The notes: generated by a model not told the origin, from the letters alone. A stretch of DNA of 64,000 nt from Clostridiales bacterium (GCA_018371275.1 JAHALF010000011.1:1-64000), one strand, 5' to 3'. Shown: positions 35,689-46,640, numbered from the stretch's first letter. A program made the numbers and translations.

Positions 35689-37887
35689 TTAATCAATAGC
35701 TTTTATATAAAATTGATATGCTGGAAAATTACCAGTAGGGTTATTAATTGAAATTCCACCATTCATTAACATATCACCTGTATAAACAATTTTATCATTA
35801 TTATAATTTTCAATACAATATTTTTTATCTTTTGAAAGCCCTTTTAATTTTATTATTAAATTTAATTTATTAGGTTTAACCCTTGTCACAACAACACTAA
35901 CAAGAGTCTCCTTTAAATCTTTAGAAACAAATTGCCAAGCAGTATAGTTGTTATAATTTGGACTACTTAATCTATAATATAATCCATTATGTACTAATGG
36001 TTGATACTTTTTATAACAAATTATTTGCTCTTTTACTATTTCTTTTTCTGAATTAGATAATAAACTTAAATCCATTTCATATCCAAAAGAACCTGACATT
36101 GCAACAATTCCTCTTGTATTTATAGGTGTATCCCTACCTGTTTGATGATTAGGAATAGCAGACACGTGGGATCCAACTGTTGAAATTGGATAAATAAATG
36201 ATGTACCATATTGTATTTCTAATCTTTCAATAGCATCTGTATTATCACTACACCAAATTTGTGGGAAATAATATAACATACCTATATCATATCTTCCACC
36301 ACCACCACTGCAACCTTCCATTAAAATATTTGGATATTTTTTTAATAATTTTTCTAATAATTTATAAACTCCTAAAATATACCTATGATAAAATTCGCCT
36401 TGTCTTTCTTTTTCAATTGATAGACTAAAAGCATCTGATATACTTCTGTTCATATCCCACTTTATATATTCTACATTAGCATTATCTATTATATTTGACA
36501 TAGCATCAAAAATATATTCTACAACATCATCTCTAGACATATCTAATACTAGCTGACTTCTTGATTTACTAGGTGGTCTATTTGGTATTTTTATAGCCCA
36601 ATCTGGATTTTTTTCATATAAATCACTTTCTTCTGAAATCATTTCTGGCTCAAACCATAAACCAAACTTCATTCCTAAATTATTTATGTTTTTAATTACA
36701 TTATCTAACCCATTTTTAAATTTATTTTTATTTACATACCAGTCCCCAAGGCTACAACTATCATTATCTCTTTTTCCAAACCAGCCATCATCTAAAACAA
36801 ACATATCTAATCCTAAAGCTGATGCCTCTTTTGCTATGTTTAATATTTTTTCATCATCAAAATCAAAATAAGTAGCCTCCCAGTTATTTATTAAAATAGG
36901 ACGACTTTTTAATTTATATTCACCACGGCAAATATTATTTCTTATTATATTATGAAAATTATGTGTTAATTTAGATATACCTTTATTACTAAATGTCATT
37001 ATAACTTGTGGTGTTTCAAAAATTTCATTTTCTTTTAAATGATATTCAAAATTTTCTGGATTTATCCCCATATTAACTCTTAATTGGTCAACTTGGTCTT
37101 TTTCAATTTCTATTAAAAAATTTCCACTATATACTAATGACATACCATAGCAATTACCATAATCTTCGTTTGTATCCTTATCACATAAAATTATAGATGG
37201 GTTTTGTTGATGACTAGAAGTACCCCTTTTACTACTAAAAGAAGTTATTCCATAAGGAATTGAAACTCTTTCAAACATTCTCTCCATTGCGTGTCTACCG
37301 TGAAAGTGAATAACATCAAAATCGTAGTTATTTAAAAAGTCTAAACAACTAGACATTATTTTATTTAATTTTATATTAGATTTACTACTATTTTTAAATG
37401 TTGCAGACCTTGCAATAATGTCTTTATTATAAATAACTGTATAGTTTAAAGTTAGTTCTAGATTTGATATAAAGTCTTTTAAATATATTTCTAAAGTTTT
37501 AGGATTATCTCCATCTTCATAAATATGTGGCATTCCATCTATTTCTTTAACACCATTTTTTATTTTATATCCTATAAACTTTGGAGAGAATACTCTAGCT
37601 CCATTGCCATCTGTTAAATTTATACTACTTATTCTATAATCTCCAATACCACAGCCTGAATATTCTTGTGGTAAAATTTCTAAAGAAAAGTTTCTATCCT
37701 CTGACTCTGCTGGATTTACAGAAAAAACTATAGAACCATCTTTAACCAAATAATCCATTGAACCTTCACAAATTTTATTTCCATAATAAATATGTGATAA
37801 AAAATTATACTTATCAATTTTTATTTGATATGTAGAGTTTTCAGTTTGTATTGTAAAAATTTTATCTATTTCATTAAAATATATCAT
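35689..37887 (-). CDS. Alpha-galactosidase, GH36
   Basis: A 732-residue GH36 enzyme: an N-terminal beta-sandwich (about 1-330), a (beta/alpha)8 barrel and a C-terminal sheet. The nucleophile Asp478 lies in KWDMNRS and the acid/base Asp548 in WCSDNTDA, with the loop EGCSGGGGRYD in between. It has no signal peptide, so it should act inside the cell on imported alpha-galactosides such as raffinose or melibiose. No sugar transporter is adjacent. It lies 56 bases after the GH18 gene and is probably cotranscribed with it. Confidence 0.93.
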   Translation of the reverse strand: MIYFNEIDKIFTIQTENSTYQIKIDKYNFLSHIYYGNKICEGSMDYLVKDGSIVFSVNPAESEDRNFSLEILPQEYSGCGIGDYRISSINLTDGNGARVFSPKFIGYKIKNGVKEIDGMPHIYEDGDNPKTLEIYLKDFISNLELTLNYTVIYNKDIIARSATFKNSSKSNIKLNKIMSSCLDFLNNYDFDVIHFHGRHAMERMFERVSIPYGITSFSSKRGTSSHQQNPSIILCDKDTNEDYGNCYGMSLVYSGNFLIEIEKDQVDQLRVNMGINPENFEYHLKENEIFETPQVIMTFSNKGISKLTHNFHNIIRNNICRGEYKLKSRPILINNWEATYFDFDDEKILNIAKEASALGLDMFVLDDGWFGKRDNDSCSLGDWYVNKNKFKNGLDNVIKNINNLGMKFGLWFEPEMISEESDLYEKNPDWAIKIPNRPPSKSRSQLVLDMSRDDVVEYIFDAMSNIIDNANVEYIKWDMNRSISDAFSLSIEKERQGEFYHRYILGVYKLLEKLLKKYPNILMEGCSGGGGRYDIGMLYYFPQIWCSDNTDAIERLEIQYGTSFIYPISTVGSHVSAIPNHQTGRDTPINTRGIVAMSGSFGYEMDLSLLSNSEKEIVKEQIICYKKYQPLVHNGLYYRLSSPNYNNYTAWQFVSKDLKETLVSVVVTRVKPNKLNLIIKLKGLSKDKKYCIENYNNDKIVYTGDMLMNGGISINNPTGNFPAYQFYIKAID

Positions 37888-37943
37888 ACTATATTTCTCC
37901 TTTAGGCTTTTATTATATATTATAATATATAAAATTAATTTAA

Positions 37944-38960
37944 TTAAAATAAATTATCATATATAGTATTAAACAATGTAGATGTATTGTCTGAACTATG
38001 TACCCAATAAAATACACCTTTTAAATTATTTTCTTTAGCATAATCAACTTTTAACTTTGTTGATACTGTATCGTCATAAGAAATAAATGTATTACCATTA
38101 AATAAATATGGTGCTTTTGCATCTTCATCAAAATACTTTTTAAAATTACTATCTTTTTCATAAATATTTAAAATATCGTGAAAATTAGGCCCATAAACAT
38201 TATTTTGTCTAGATTTTTGATATAAACCATTGTTTTTATTTTCTACATCTGTCCACATATGAGAATAAAAAGCGACACCTATAAGTATTTTATCTTTAGG
38301 TATACCTATACTAGTTAATAAATTTATATGATAATCTGCACTTTGTGTTTGTGGTGCATTTTCTTGTTTAGAATTAAATAAATGTGTGTGATGCCCTGTT
38401 ATATTTGTATTAGTATTAGAATCATATGTCATAAGGTTTATAAAATCTAAATATTTATGGCTTGTTTCTATTTCTGTTCTATCAATGTACCACTTGCCAC
38501 AACCAGCAGCAGTTGTAAGCCAAAAGTACTTATTACATTGTTTTTGTAATAAGTCTAGTTGTTCTCTATAAGCTTTAAAAAGTAATGTATGTTGGTATTT
38601 TTCTTCTATTATACCTGTATCTCCAGGAAATTCCCAATCACAGTCAATACCATCTAAATCATATTTTTTTACAATATCTATTGTAGAAGCTACTAGTCTA
38701 TCTAATCCCTCTTTAGTTTTTGTAGCTTCCCCGTGTCCCCTGTTACCTCCACCACCAGTAGATACTAATATATTTAAGTTTTTATTTATATTTTTTATTC
38801 TTTTTAATTCATTAACCTCACTGTCTGTAAAATCCATAACAGTTAAACCATCTTCAACTGGTGCAAAAGCTATATTTAAGTGTGTTAATTTTTTAGCTTG
38901 TTCATCTGTTACTGTATCAAGTTTGTTTCTTTGTACATACCCTACAAAATAATAATCCAT
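37944..38960 (-). CDS. Cytoplasmic GH18 glycosidase (chitinase-like)
   Basis: A 338-residue GH18 barrel. The catalytic DxxDxDxE motif is DGIDCDWEF with Glu110. Other family segments are LNIAFAPVEDG, ILVSTGGGGNRG, and MTYDSNTNT near the substrate site. There is no signal peptide, TM or binding module, so the protein is intracellular, unlike most chitinases. It may cut imported chito-oligosaccharides or N-glycan pieces. The start ATG has TTGGAGGT upstream. It is the first gene before the GH36 gene. Confidence 0.9.
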   Translation of the reverse strand: MDYYFVGYVQRNKLDTVTDEQAKKLTHLNIAFAPVEDGLTVMDFTDSEVNELKRIKNINKNLNILVSTGGGGNRGHGEATKTKEGLDRLVASTIDIVKKYDLDGIDCDWEFPGDTGIIEEKYQHTLLFKAYREQLDLLQKQCNKYFWLTTAAGCGKWYIDRTEIETSHKYLDFINLMTYDSNTNTNITGHHTHLFNSKQENAPQTQSADYHINLLTSIGIPKDKILIGVAFYSHMWTDVENKNNGLYQKSRQNNVYGPNFHDILNIYEKDSNFKKYFDEDAKAPYLFNGNTFISYDDTVSTKLKVDYAKENNLKGVFYWVHSSDNTSTLFNTIYDNLF

Positions 38961-39079
38961 ATTAATACCTCCAAAAAATATAACTACTTTTTAATAGTAT
39001 ATCATATTATTTTACCAAAAAAATGTATTATATTGTTTAATTAATGTATTATATTAATAAAAGTATTTTAGTTATGAAA

Positions 39080-39538
39080 TTATTTTTTTGTGTTATTTAT
39101 ATATTTTTTTAACATTTCATCTTTAGACACTTTTAATGTTTTGACCTTATTTTTACTAGATAAAGCTATATTATTATTTACTAGTTGCTTATTTTTTTCC
39201 TCTTGTAATCTTATATTAATATCCATATCTGCTATTTTTTGTATTTTATTTTGTATTTGTCTTATATCTTCTTTAAATATATTTTTATTTCGATTAAGAG
39301 CTCCCTTAAAGCTTTCAAATATGTTTAAAAACATTTCATCTATGCTAATAAGCTCATTTATAAGAGATTGCTTTTCATTTATAGACATATTAATAAAGCT
39401 GTCTATTCCCTCCTGTTCTTTAAAAACTATACCCTGACTTTTTGTAACGTTTAAAATTATACTTAATATTTCTATTTTTCTATCTAAAAGATAGTTTAAA
39501 TTATTTATTTTATTATATATTTCTTCTAGTTCTTTCAA
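39080..39538 (-). CDS. Hypothetical helical protein, possibly FlgN-like
   Basis: A 152-residue, highly helical and charged protein with a coiled-coil-like pattern over about 1-115. No family is recognised with confidence. Length, helical content and the position of the hydrophobic residues loosely recall FlgN/FliT flagellar chaperones, but no flagellar gene is adjacent. The start is TTG behind AGAGGTG. It is divergent from the ileS T-box. Confidence 0.5.
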   Translation of the reverse strand: MKELEEIYNKINNLNYLLDRKIEILSIILNVTKSQGIVFKEQEGIDSFINMSINEKQSLINELISIDEMFLNIFESFKGALNRNKNIFKEDIRQIQNKIQKIADMDINIRLQEEKNKQLVNNNIALSSKNKVKTLKVSKDEMLKKYINNTKK

Positions 39539-39590
39539 AAAAACACCTCTTAAAAATAATATATTGTTATTTTATCACACAAATTTTCCC

Positions 39591-39619
39591 TTTACAAATT
39601 TATTTTTTAAGGTTATAAT
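39591..39619 (+). promoter_or_regulatory. Promoter of the ileS T-box transcript
   Basis: TTTACA, a 17-bp spacer and a perfect TATAAT directly before the isoleucine T-box leader. Confidence 0.7.
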
Positions 39620-39637
39620 TAAAACAATAATATAATG

Positions 39638-39876
39638 ATAAATGCTTTGATAAGGACAGTAAGTATATATTCTTAGTTTAGCGAGCTAGAGATGGTGAAA
39701 GTCTAGCCAAATAGATTTATACTGAAAATCACCTTTTAGCAGTAAACCGAACAGTTTTTATACATTTAGTAGGCTTTAACGTATCCCTACGTTACAGGGT
39801 TTGAGTGGATAGTTTTTCTATCAAATCAGGTGGTACCGCGTTTATTACGTCCTGTCTTTTTGACAGGGCTTTTTTA
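39638..39876 (+). promoter_or_regulatory. T-box riboswitch, isoleucine-specific
   Basis: A leader that senses uncharged tRNA-Ile. Stem I shows GATGGTGAAAGTCTAGCC (about 39692) and a candidate specifier AUC in GAAAATCACC near 39730. The T-box is AGGTGGTACCGCG near 39829. The terminator CCTGTC-TTTTT-GACAGG (39851-39867) is followed by six Ts. It precedes ileS, and the specifier matches an Ile codon. Confidence 0.94.
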
Positions 39877-39940
39877 TATTATTAGTATTTTAAACTAAAA
39901 TAACCTTAAAAGATAAAATATAAATTTTAGGAGGTAATTT

Positions 39941-42900
39941 ATGTACGATAAAGTTTTAACTAATCTAGATTTTGTTGAAAGAGAAAAAGAAATTTTAAGC
40001 TTTTGGAAAGATAATAAAATCTTTGAAAAAAGTATTGAAAGCAGAAAAGATGGCGAAGTTTTTACATTTTTTGATGGTCCTCCAACTGCTAATGGTAAGC
40101 CTCATATAGGACACATTTTAACAAGAGTTGTAAAAGATATTATCCCTCGTTATAAAACTATGAAAGGGTATAAAGTTTTAAGAAAAGCTGGTTGGGATAC
40201 TCACGGATTACCAGTTGAACTTGAAATTGAAAAAAAACTTGGTATAAGTGGTAAACCTCAAATAGAAGAATATGGCGTTGAACCTTTTATTAAACAATGT
40301 AAAGATAGTGTTTTTACTTATGAAAGCTTATGGAGAACAATGAGTGATAGAGTTGGTTTTTGGGCAGATATGGATAATCCTTACGTTACTTATCACAACT
40401 CTTATATCGAATCTGTTTGGTGGGCCTTAAAACAAATATGGGATAAAGGTTTATTATATAAAGGACATAAAATTGTACCTTATTGCCCTCGTTGTGGTAC
40501 TTCTTTATCAAGTCACGAAGTTGCACAAGGATATAAAGACGTTAAAGATAAATCTGCATATGCTAAATTTTTAGTAAAAGGTACAACTAATGAATTTTTA
40601 CTTGCTTGGACGACAACTCCTTGGACTTTACCTTCAAACGTTGCACTTACTGTTAATGCCGATGAATGTTATGTAAAAGTAGCTTTAAATGATGAAAAAT
40701 ATATTTTAGCAGAAGCTTTAGTATCTAAAGTATTTGGAGAAGAAGAAACACCAGAAGTTATACAAAAATGCAAAGGTATAGAGCTTAAAGGGTTAGAATA
40801 TGAGCCACTTTTTGACTACGCTAAAGATATAGTAAAAGACCAAAAAGCATACTATGTTGTATGTGATTCTTACGTTACTCTCACAGATGGTACTGGTATA
40901 GTACATTGTGCACCTGCATTTGGTGAAGATGATGCTCGTGTGGGTAAAGATAACAACCTTCCTTTTGTTCAACTTGTTAATGAAGAAGGTAAATTTTTAA
41001 AAGAAGTTACAGACTGGGCTGGTGTATTTGTTAAAGATGCTGATGAAGATATTATTAAAAAATTAAAACAAGAAAATAAACTTTTAAAGGCAGAAAATTA
41101 TGAACACAGTTATCCATTTTGTTGGAGATGTGATACACCTTTATTATACTACGCTAGAGATACTTGGTTTATCGCTATGACAAAAGTTCGTGATATGCTT
41201 GTTAAAAATAATAATACAGTAAATTGGATGCCTGATAATATTAAACAAGGTCGATTTGGTAACTTCTTAGAAAATGTTATAGATTGGGGCTTATCTAGAG
41301 AACGTTATTGGGGTACACCTCTTCCTATATGGGAATGTAGCTGTGGACACAAAGAGGCTATTGGTAGCATAGAACAATTAAAATCTATGTCTTCAGATTG
41401 TCCAGAAGATATAGAGCTTCATAAGCCTTATATAGACAATGTACATTTAAACTGTCCTAAATGTAGCCAAAAAATGACACGTGTAACAGAAGTTATAGAC
41501 TGTTGGTTTGACTCTGGTTGTATGCCTTTTGCTCAATGGCACTATCCATTTGAAAATGAAGAAATATTTAAACAAAACTTCCCAGCAGACTTTATATCTG
41601 AGGCAATAGACCAAACTAGAGGTTGGTTCTATACCCTTATGGCTATATCTACTTTACTATTTGATAAGTCTCCATATAAAAATGTTATTGTTTTAGGACA
41701 CGTTCAAGATAAAGATGGTAAAAAAATGAGCAAACATACAGGAAATGTAGTTGACCCTTGGACTATACTAGACAAACAAGGTGCAGATGCTGTTAGATGG
41801 TATTTTTATACTAATAGCTCCCCTTGGTTACCAAATAGATTTTATGAAGAAGCTGTAAATGAAGGACAAAGAAAATTTATGGGTACATTATGGAACACTT
41901 ATGCTTTCTTTGTTTTATATGCTAATATAGATAACTTTGACCCTAATAACTATACTTTAGAATATGATAAATTACCACCTATGGATAAATGGATTTTATC
42001 AAAACTTAATTCTTTAGTTAAATTTATAGATGATGGATTAGAAAACTATAAACTTACAGAAACATCAAGAGCTATGTCTGAATTTGTAGATGAACTTAGC
42101 AACTGGTATGTAAGACGTTCAAGAGAACGTTTCTGGGGCAAAGATATGCCACAAGATAAAGTTAATGCTTATATGACTTTATATACAGTTTTAGTTACTC
42201 TTACAAAACTTTCTGCTCCATTTACACCTTTTATAGCAGAAAGTATTTACCAAAATCTTGTTTGTAAAGTATCTAAAAATGAACCAGAAAGTGTTCATCT
42301 TTGTGATTTTCCAACATATGACGAAAAACTCATTGATAAAAAATTAGAAGAAGATATGGATACAGTTTTATCAATAGTTGTAGCTGGACGTTCTGGTAGA
42401 AATACAGCTAATATAAAAAATAGACAACCAATAGGCAATATGTTTGTTAAATCTAATAATACTTTAGATAATATGTTTATAGATATTATTAAAGAGGAAC
42501 TTAACATTAAAAATGTAGAATTTAAAGATGATGTGTCTGCATTTACAAGTTATAGCTTTAAACCTCAGCTTAGAACACTTGGTAAAAAATATGGTAAGCT
42601 TGTTCCTGCAATAGGTAATTACCTAAAAGAAAATGATGGTATTAAACTTATGAATGAGCTTAAAGAAAATGGACTTATCAAATTTACAATAGATAATGAA
42701 AATATTGAGCTTAGCCAAGATGATGTTTTAATAGAAACAGCTCAAATGGAAGGATATGTAGCTGAAAGCGATAAAAATATTACTATTGTATTAGATACAA
42801 ATCTTACAGAAGAGCTTTTAGAAGAAGGCTTTGTTAGAGAAATTATAAGTAAAGTTCAAACAATGAGAAAAGAAGCCGAATTTGAAGTATTAGATAAAAT

Positions 42901-43072
42901 TACTGTATATCATAATGGTAATGATAACATAGCTAATATTATATGCAAAAATATAGAGCAAATAAAAGAAGATGTTTTAGCAACAGATATTATAAATGGC
43001 TCTAACAATGGATATTCTAAAGAATGGAATATTAATGGGGAAAAAGTTACTTTAACTGTTGTAAAAAATTAA
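39941..43072 (+). CDS. ileS: Isoleucyl-tRNA synthetase
   Basis: Class I synthetase with editing domain, 1043 residues. HIGH lies in ANGKPHIGH (50-58), the editing segment in TTTPWTLPSN, and KMSKH at 595-599. A middle zinc-like CSCGH...CPKC site is present. The length and C-terminal region fit the type found in many clostridia and eukaryotes (about 1040 residues) rather than the shorter E. coli type, which has a C-terminal zinc finger. AGGAGG precedes the ATG. Confidence 0.96.
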   Translation: MYDKVLTNLDFVEREKEILSFWKDNKIFEKSIESRKDGEVFTFFDGPPTANGKPHIGHILTRVVKDIIPRYKTMKGYKVLRKAGWDTHGLPVELEIEKKLGISGKPQIEEYGVEPFIKQCKDSVFTYESLWRTMSDRVGFWADMDNPYVTYHNSYIESVWWALKQIWDKGLLYKGHKIVPYCPRCGTSLSSHEVAQGYKDVKDKSAYAKFLVKGTTNEFLLAWTTTPWTLPSNVALTVNADECYVKVALNDEKYILAEALVSKVFGEEETPEVIQKCKGIELKGLEYEPLFDYAKDIVKDQKAYYVVCDSYVTLTDGTGIVHCAPAFGEDDARVGKDNNLPFVQLVNEEGKFLKEVTDWAGVFVKDADEDIIKKLKQENKLLKAENYEHSYPFCWRCDTPLLYYARDTWFIAMTKVRDMLVKNNNTVNWMPDNIKQGRFGNFLENVIDWGLSRERYWGTPLPIWECSCGHKEAIGSIEQLKSMSSDCPEDIELHKPYIDNVHLNCPKCSQKMTRVTEVIDCWFDSGCMPFAQWHYPFENEEIFKQNFPADFISEAIDQTRGWFYTLMAISTLLFDKSPYKNVIVLGHVQDKDGKKMSKHTGNVVDPWTILDKQGADAVRWYFYTNSSPWLPNRFYEEAVNEGQRKFMGTLWNTYAFFVLYANIDNFDPNNYTLEYDKLPPMDKWILSKLNSLVKFIDDGLENYKLTETSRAMSEFVDELSNWYVRRSRERFWGKDMPQDKVNAYMTLYTVLVTLTKLSAPFTPFIAESIYQNLVCKVSKNEPESVHLCDFPTYDEKLIDKKLEEDMDTVLSIVVAGRSGRNTANIKNRQPIGNMFVKSNNTLDNMFIDIIKEELNIKNVEFKDDVSAFTSYSFKPQLRTLGKKYGKLVPAIGNYLKENDGIKLMNELKENGLIKFTIDNENIELSQDDVLIETAQMEGYVAESDKNITIVLDTNLTEELLEEGFVREIISKVQTMRKEAEFEVLDKITVYHNGNDNIANIICKNIEQIKEDVLATDIINGSNNGYSKEWNINGEKVTLTVVKN

Positions 43073-43089
43073 ATATTTAGATAAAATAT

Positions 43090-43117
43090 AAAAAGTAGGG
43101 TTACCCTACTTTTTATA
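43090..43117 (+). terminator. Terminator after ileS
   Basis: AAAAGTAGGG and CCCTACTTTT form a 10-bp stem with a 2-base loop, followed by TATATTTT. Confidence 0.85.
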
Positions 43118-43237
43118 TTTTATTAAGTAAAATTGTATGAGTGTTTCTTTAATTAATTTTATAAATAAAAAATAATAACAATACCTATCTTAGCCATAAA
43201 GTATCTAAAAAATTAATGTGAAATGGAGATTATAACT

Positions 43238-43645
43238 ATGCTTAAATCTATTTATAAAAAATTATTTAATAAAGAAATAATATTATATTTAATATTTGGT
43301 GTACTAACAACATTAGTAGATGCTATCATATTTTATATAGCTAACTATACATTAAATATACACTATGTTATATCTACTTGTTTAGCTTGGATTTTTGCTG
43401 TTTTATTTGCATATATAACTAATAAAATATTTGTTTTTTCTAGTACACAAAATAAACAAAATATATTTAAAGAAATGTTTTCTTTCTTTTCTCTTAGGCT
43501 GGTATCTTTACTTTTATCTATTGTTTTTATGGTTATAATGGTAAATATAATGAATATAAATGAGTTTTTATCTAAAATATTAGTAAATGTTTTAGTAGTT
43601 ATAGCAAACTACTTTTTTAGTAAAATTTTTATTTTTAAATCTTAA
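43238..43645 (+). CDS. GtrA family membrane protein
   Basis: About 135 residues with four TM helices. GtrA signatures are LIFGVLTTLVD, then TCLAWIFAVLFAYITNKIFVF in TM2 and the C-terminal NYFFSKIFIF. GtrA proteins move undecaprenyl-phosphate-linked sugars across the membrane. ATG 43238 is preferred over 43223 because GGAG then lies 9 bases upstream. The YfhO-like GT-C gene follows; a GtrB-like enzyme is at 56941. Confidence 0.88.
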   Translation: MLKSIYKKLFNKEIILYLIFGVLTTLVDAIIFYIANYTLNIHYVISTCLAWIFAVLFAYITNKIFVFSSTQNKQNIFKEMFSFFSLRLVSLLLSIVFMVIMVNIMNINEFLSKILVNVLVVIANYFFSKIFIFKS

Positions 43646-43721
43646 TTTTTCCTTTAAAAATTATCAATATATGGTATAATATATTAGATTTAATACAAAA
43701 CATTTAACGTGAGGTAACTAT

Positions 43722-46595
43722 ATGATAAAAAAATTTATTAATAATAATTATTATATCCTTTTAGCAACAGCTATATGTTCTGTTATTATGCTTATAACTT
43801 ATGTGTTTTGTGGATTTTTTCCTTTTGGAGAAAATAGCATATTAAAAGTAGATTTATACCATCAATATGCACCATTTCACCAAGAATTAAGGCATAAATT
43901 GCTAACAGGTGACAGTCTTTTTTACTCTTGGCAAGGCGGTCTTGGTAAAGAATTTTTAAGCCAAATAGCATATTATACAGCTAGTCCTATTAGTATTTTT
44001 ATACTATTTTTCCCTAGCCAGTATATATCTGAGGCTATTTTATTTTTTGTTTTTATAAAAATTATTTTATGTTCATTTTGTTTTGGGTATTATTTAAAAA
44101 ATACTTTTAATAAAAATAATATACTTATATCTATATTTGCAATAATGTACGCTTTTATGGCATTTATAACTAGCTTTTATTGGAACATAATGTGGCTAGA
44201 TTCTATATATTTATTCCCACTTGTTGCTCTTGGTATAGATAGGCTTGTAAAATATGGTGCTTATAAAACTTATCTTATTAGCCTTATATTTTGTATTGTT
44301 GTAAACTTTTATATAGCATTTTTAGTTTGTATATTTGCAACATTATATTTTTTAATAAAAGTTTTTTCAGAATATAGTATAATATCTGAATTTAAAATTA
44401 TATTAAATAGACTTATAAAATTTGCTGTTTTATCTCTACTAGCTGGTGGTACAACTATGATTTTAGCTATACCTACTGTTGTTGCACTTGGTAGAACACA
44501 AACATCTGATGCAAAATTTCCTTCTTTTGAAATGTATCAAAATGTTTACCAAATAATAACAGCTCATTTTTCTGGTGCAAGACCTGTTGTTTTAGCTAGA
44601 AATGAAGATTTACCTAATCTTTATAGTGGTGTTTTAACTATGGTTTTAATACCTACTTATTTCTTTAACAAAGAAATAAAAATAAAAGAACGTATATCTT
44701 TTGCTATACTTATATTATTTATGTTAGCTTGTTCTGTTTTTAAACAGCTAGATTTTATTATACATGGTCTTCACTTCCCAGCCAATTTACCTCATAGATA
44801 TACATTTATATACTCTTTTATAATATTAACACTTGCTTATAAATCTTTAGTAAATGTAAAAGGTATAAAACCTTTAGTTATGTTTATTACTATACCTTTT
44901 TATATTTTGTATATGATTTTAAGTGAATATTTTTTAATAAATGTAATAGATGATATATCTAGTGTTTTATCTATTGGTGATATTATAACTAACATTTTAT
45001 TATTAATAATATATATGCTTATCATCTTATATTATAAAGCTACTTATAATATAAAAAATATATCTAGAATAAAAAATAATAAAGTTTCAATTGTTTTTTC
45101 TATTATATTTGCATTAGTAGCTATTGGATTATTTATAGGTGGATTAGTATATAATATTAAAAATATTACAGCAGATGGTAAAACAATTAGTATGGGCTTT
45201 TATATTTTAACTATTATATCTATATTAATAATTTTATTATGTAGTTTCATATTAAAATATTGTATATCAAAATCTAATTTTAAATATTTTTTAACTGCTA
45301 CTTTATCAATATTGTTATTTATGATTTCCGGAGAAAGCTTATTTAACTGCTTAAATGGATTTAATCACAGTGGTACAACAGATAGGGAAAACTATATAAA
45401 ATATATAGATGCAACAGATGATATACTACAATATATAAAAGAAAATGATAAAAGTGAAAATAAGTTTTTTAGGCAAGAATTTGCTAGATTTACTGCTATA
45501 AATGAATCTACAATGTATCATTACAATGGTTTTTCACAATTTTCTTCTCTAGCTTATGGAGATACTTCAAAATTATTAGAAAATTTAGGTATAGCTGCAA
45601 CTAGTAACTCTTATAGATATTATGACCCTACTCCGCTTTTAGACTCAATGTTTAACATTAAATATATTATGTCTAAAGACAATCCAATAATAAATAAAAA
45701 TTATGACTTATTAAATCAATTTGATAATGTATATTTATATGAAAATAGAACACCTTTATCTGTTGGATTTATGGTAAATAACAATATAAAAGAATGGGAA
45801 ACAAATCAAGATACACCTTTTATAACACAAAATGAATTTGTGTATAACGCAACAAACATAACAGATAAACTTTTAACAGAATTTCCTGTTGAACACTTTA
45901 GAGCAGATAATGTGGATATAGAACAAAAAGATACATCTCAATCTTATTCATACACATTACACGATGAAACAAACCTTGATTTGATACCTACTGTTTATGC
46001 AAGAGCATATATACCAAAGACAGAAAGAACATTTTTATATGTAGAATCTACTAACTCTAAAAGATTTAAATATACAATAAATGGACAAACATCTGATAGA
46101 GAAATATCTACTGGTAGAAGCCTTATAGACCTTGGTGTTTTACAAGCTGGTGATTTTGTAGATATAGAATTCTCTCTTGATAGAAAAGGTGCTTATGAAA
46201 CTACTTATTCTAAAACTGGTAGCCTTAGAGTATATGCTGCATCTTTTGATAGTAATCTTTTTGAAGAAATATATAATGACTTATCTGATGAAATGTTGAC
46301 TGTTACAGATTATGATAGCACTTCCTTAAACGGTACTATAAATGCTAAAGAAGATGGCATTATGTTTACATCTATTCCTTATGATGAAGGATTTAGTGCT
46401 TTTGTAGATGGAATAGAAACAGAGCTTATACCTGTTGGTAATGATGGTCTTATAGCTATATCTGTTCCAGAAGGTGAACATCAAATTTCCTTTAAATATC
46501 ACGTTAAAGGCTTTAATTTAGGGGCAGTATTAACTATTATATCTTTAATTGGTATTATAGGTTATGCTTTTCTTGATAAAAAACAAAAAATTTAA
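43722..46595 (+). CDS. YfhO family membrane glycosyltransferase-like protein
   Basis: A 957-residue protein with an N-terminal block of about 12-13 TM helices (to residue about 540), an extracytoplasmic domain, and a last TM near 930-950. An acidic DLYHQYAPFHQE segment follows the first helix, as in GT-C enzymes. In Bacillus subtilis, YfhO works with a GtrB-like enzyme and a GtrA flippase to decorate lipoteichoic acid with a sugar. Here gtrA is directly upstream (76 bases), which supports the same role. The acceptor is unknown. Confidence 0.87.
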   Translation: MIKKFINNNYYILLATAICSVIMLITYVFCGFFPFGENSILKVDLYHQYAPFHQELRHKLLTGDSLFYSWQGGLGKEFLSQIAYYTASPISIFILFFPSQYISEAILFFVFIKIILCSFCFGYYLKNTFNKNNILISIFAIMYAFMAFITSFYWNIMWLDSIYLFPLVALGIDRLVKYGAYKTYLISLIFCIVVNFYIAFLVCIFATLYFLIKVFSEYSIISEFKIILNRLIKFAVLSLLAGGTTMILAIPTVVALGRTQTSDAKFPSFEMYQNVYQIITAHFSGARPVVLARNEDLPNLYSGVLTMVLIPTYFFNKEIKIKERISFAILILFMLACSVFKQLDFIIHGLHFPANLPHRYTFIYSFIILTLAYKSLVNVKGIKPLVMFITIPFYILYMILSEYFLINVIDDISSVLSIGDIITNILLLIIYMLIILYYKATYNIKNISRIKNNKVSIVFSIIFALVAIGLFIGGLVYNIKNITADGKTISMGFYILTIISILIILLCSFILKYCISKSNFKYFLTATLSILLFMISGESLFNCLNGFNHSGTTDRENYIKYIDATDDILQYIKENDKSENKFFRQEFARFTAINESTMYHYNGFSQFSSLAYGDTSKLLENLGIAATSNSYRYYDPTPLLDSMFNIKYIMSKDNPIINKNYDLLNQFDNVYLYENRTPLSVGFMVNNNIKEWETNQDTPFITQNEFVYNATNITDKLLTEFPVEHFRADNVDIEQKDTSQSYSYTLHDETNLDLIPTVYARAYIPKTERTFLYVESTNSKRFKYTINGQTSDREISTGRSLIDLGVLQAGDFVDIEFSLDRKGAYETTYSKTGSLRVYAASFDSNLFEEIYNDLSDEMLTVTDYDSTSLNGTINAKEDGIMFTSIPYDEGFSAFVDGIETELIPVGNDGLIAISVPEGEHQISFKYHVKGFNLGAVLTIISLIGIIGYAFLDKKQKI

Positions 46596-46599
46596 AAAT

Positions 46600-46640
46600 A
46601 AAATACTTACTTATAAAATTTTATAAGTAAGTATTTTATT
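46600..46640. terminator. Bidirectional palindrome terminator
   Basis: AAAATACTTACTTATAAAA and TTTTATAAGTAAGTATTTT form a perfect palindrome between the convergent YfhO and truA genes, with T runs on both strands. Confidence 0.85.
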
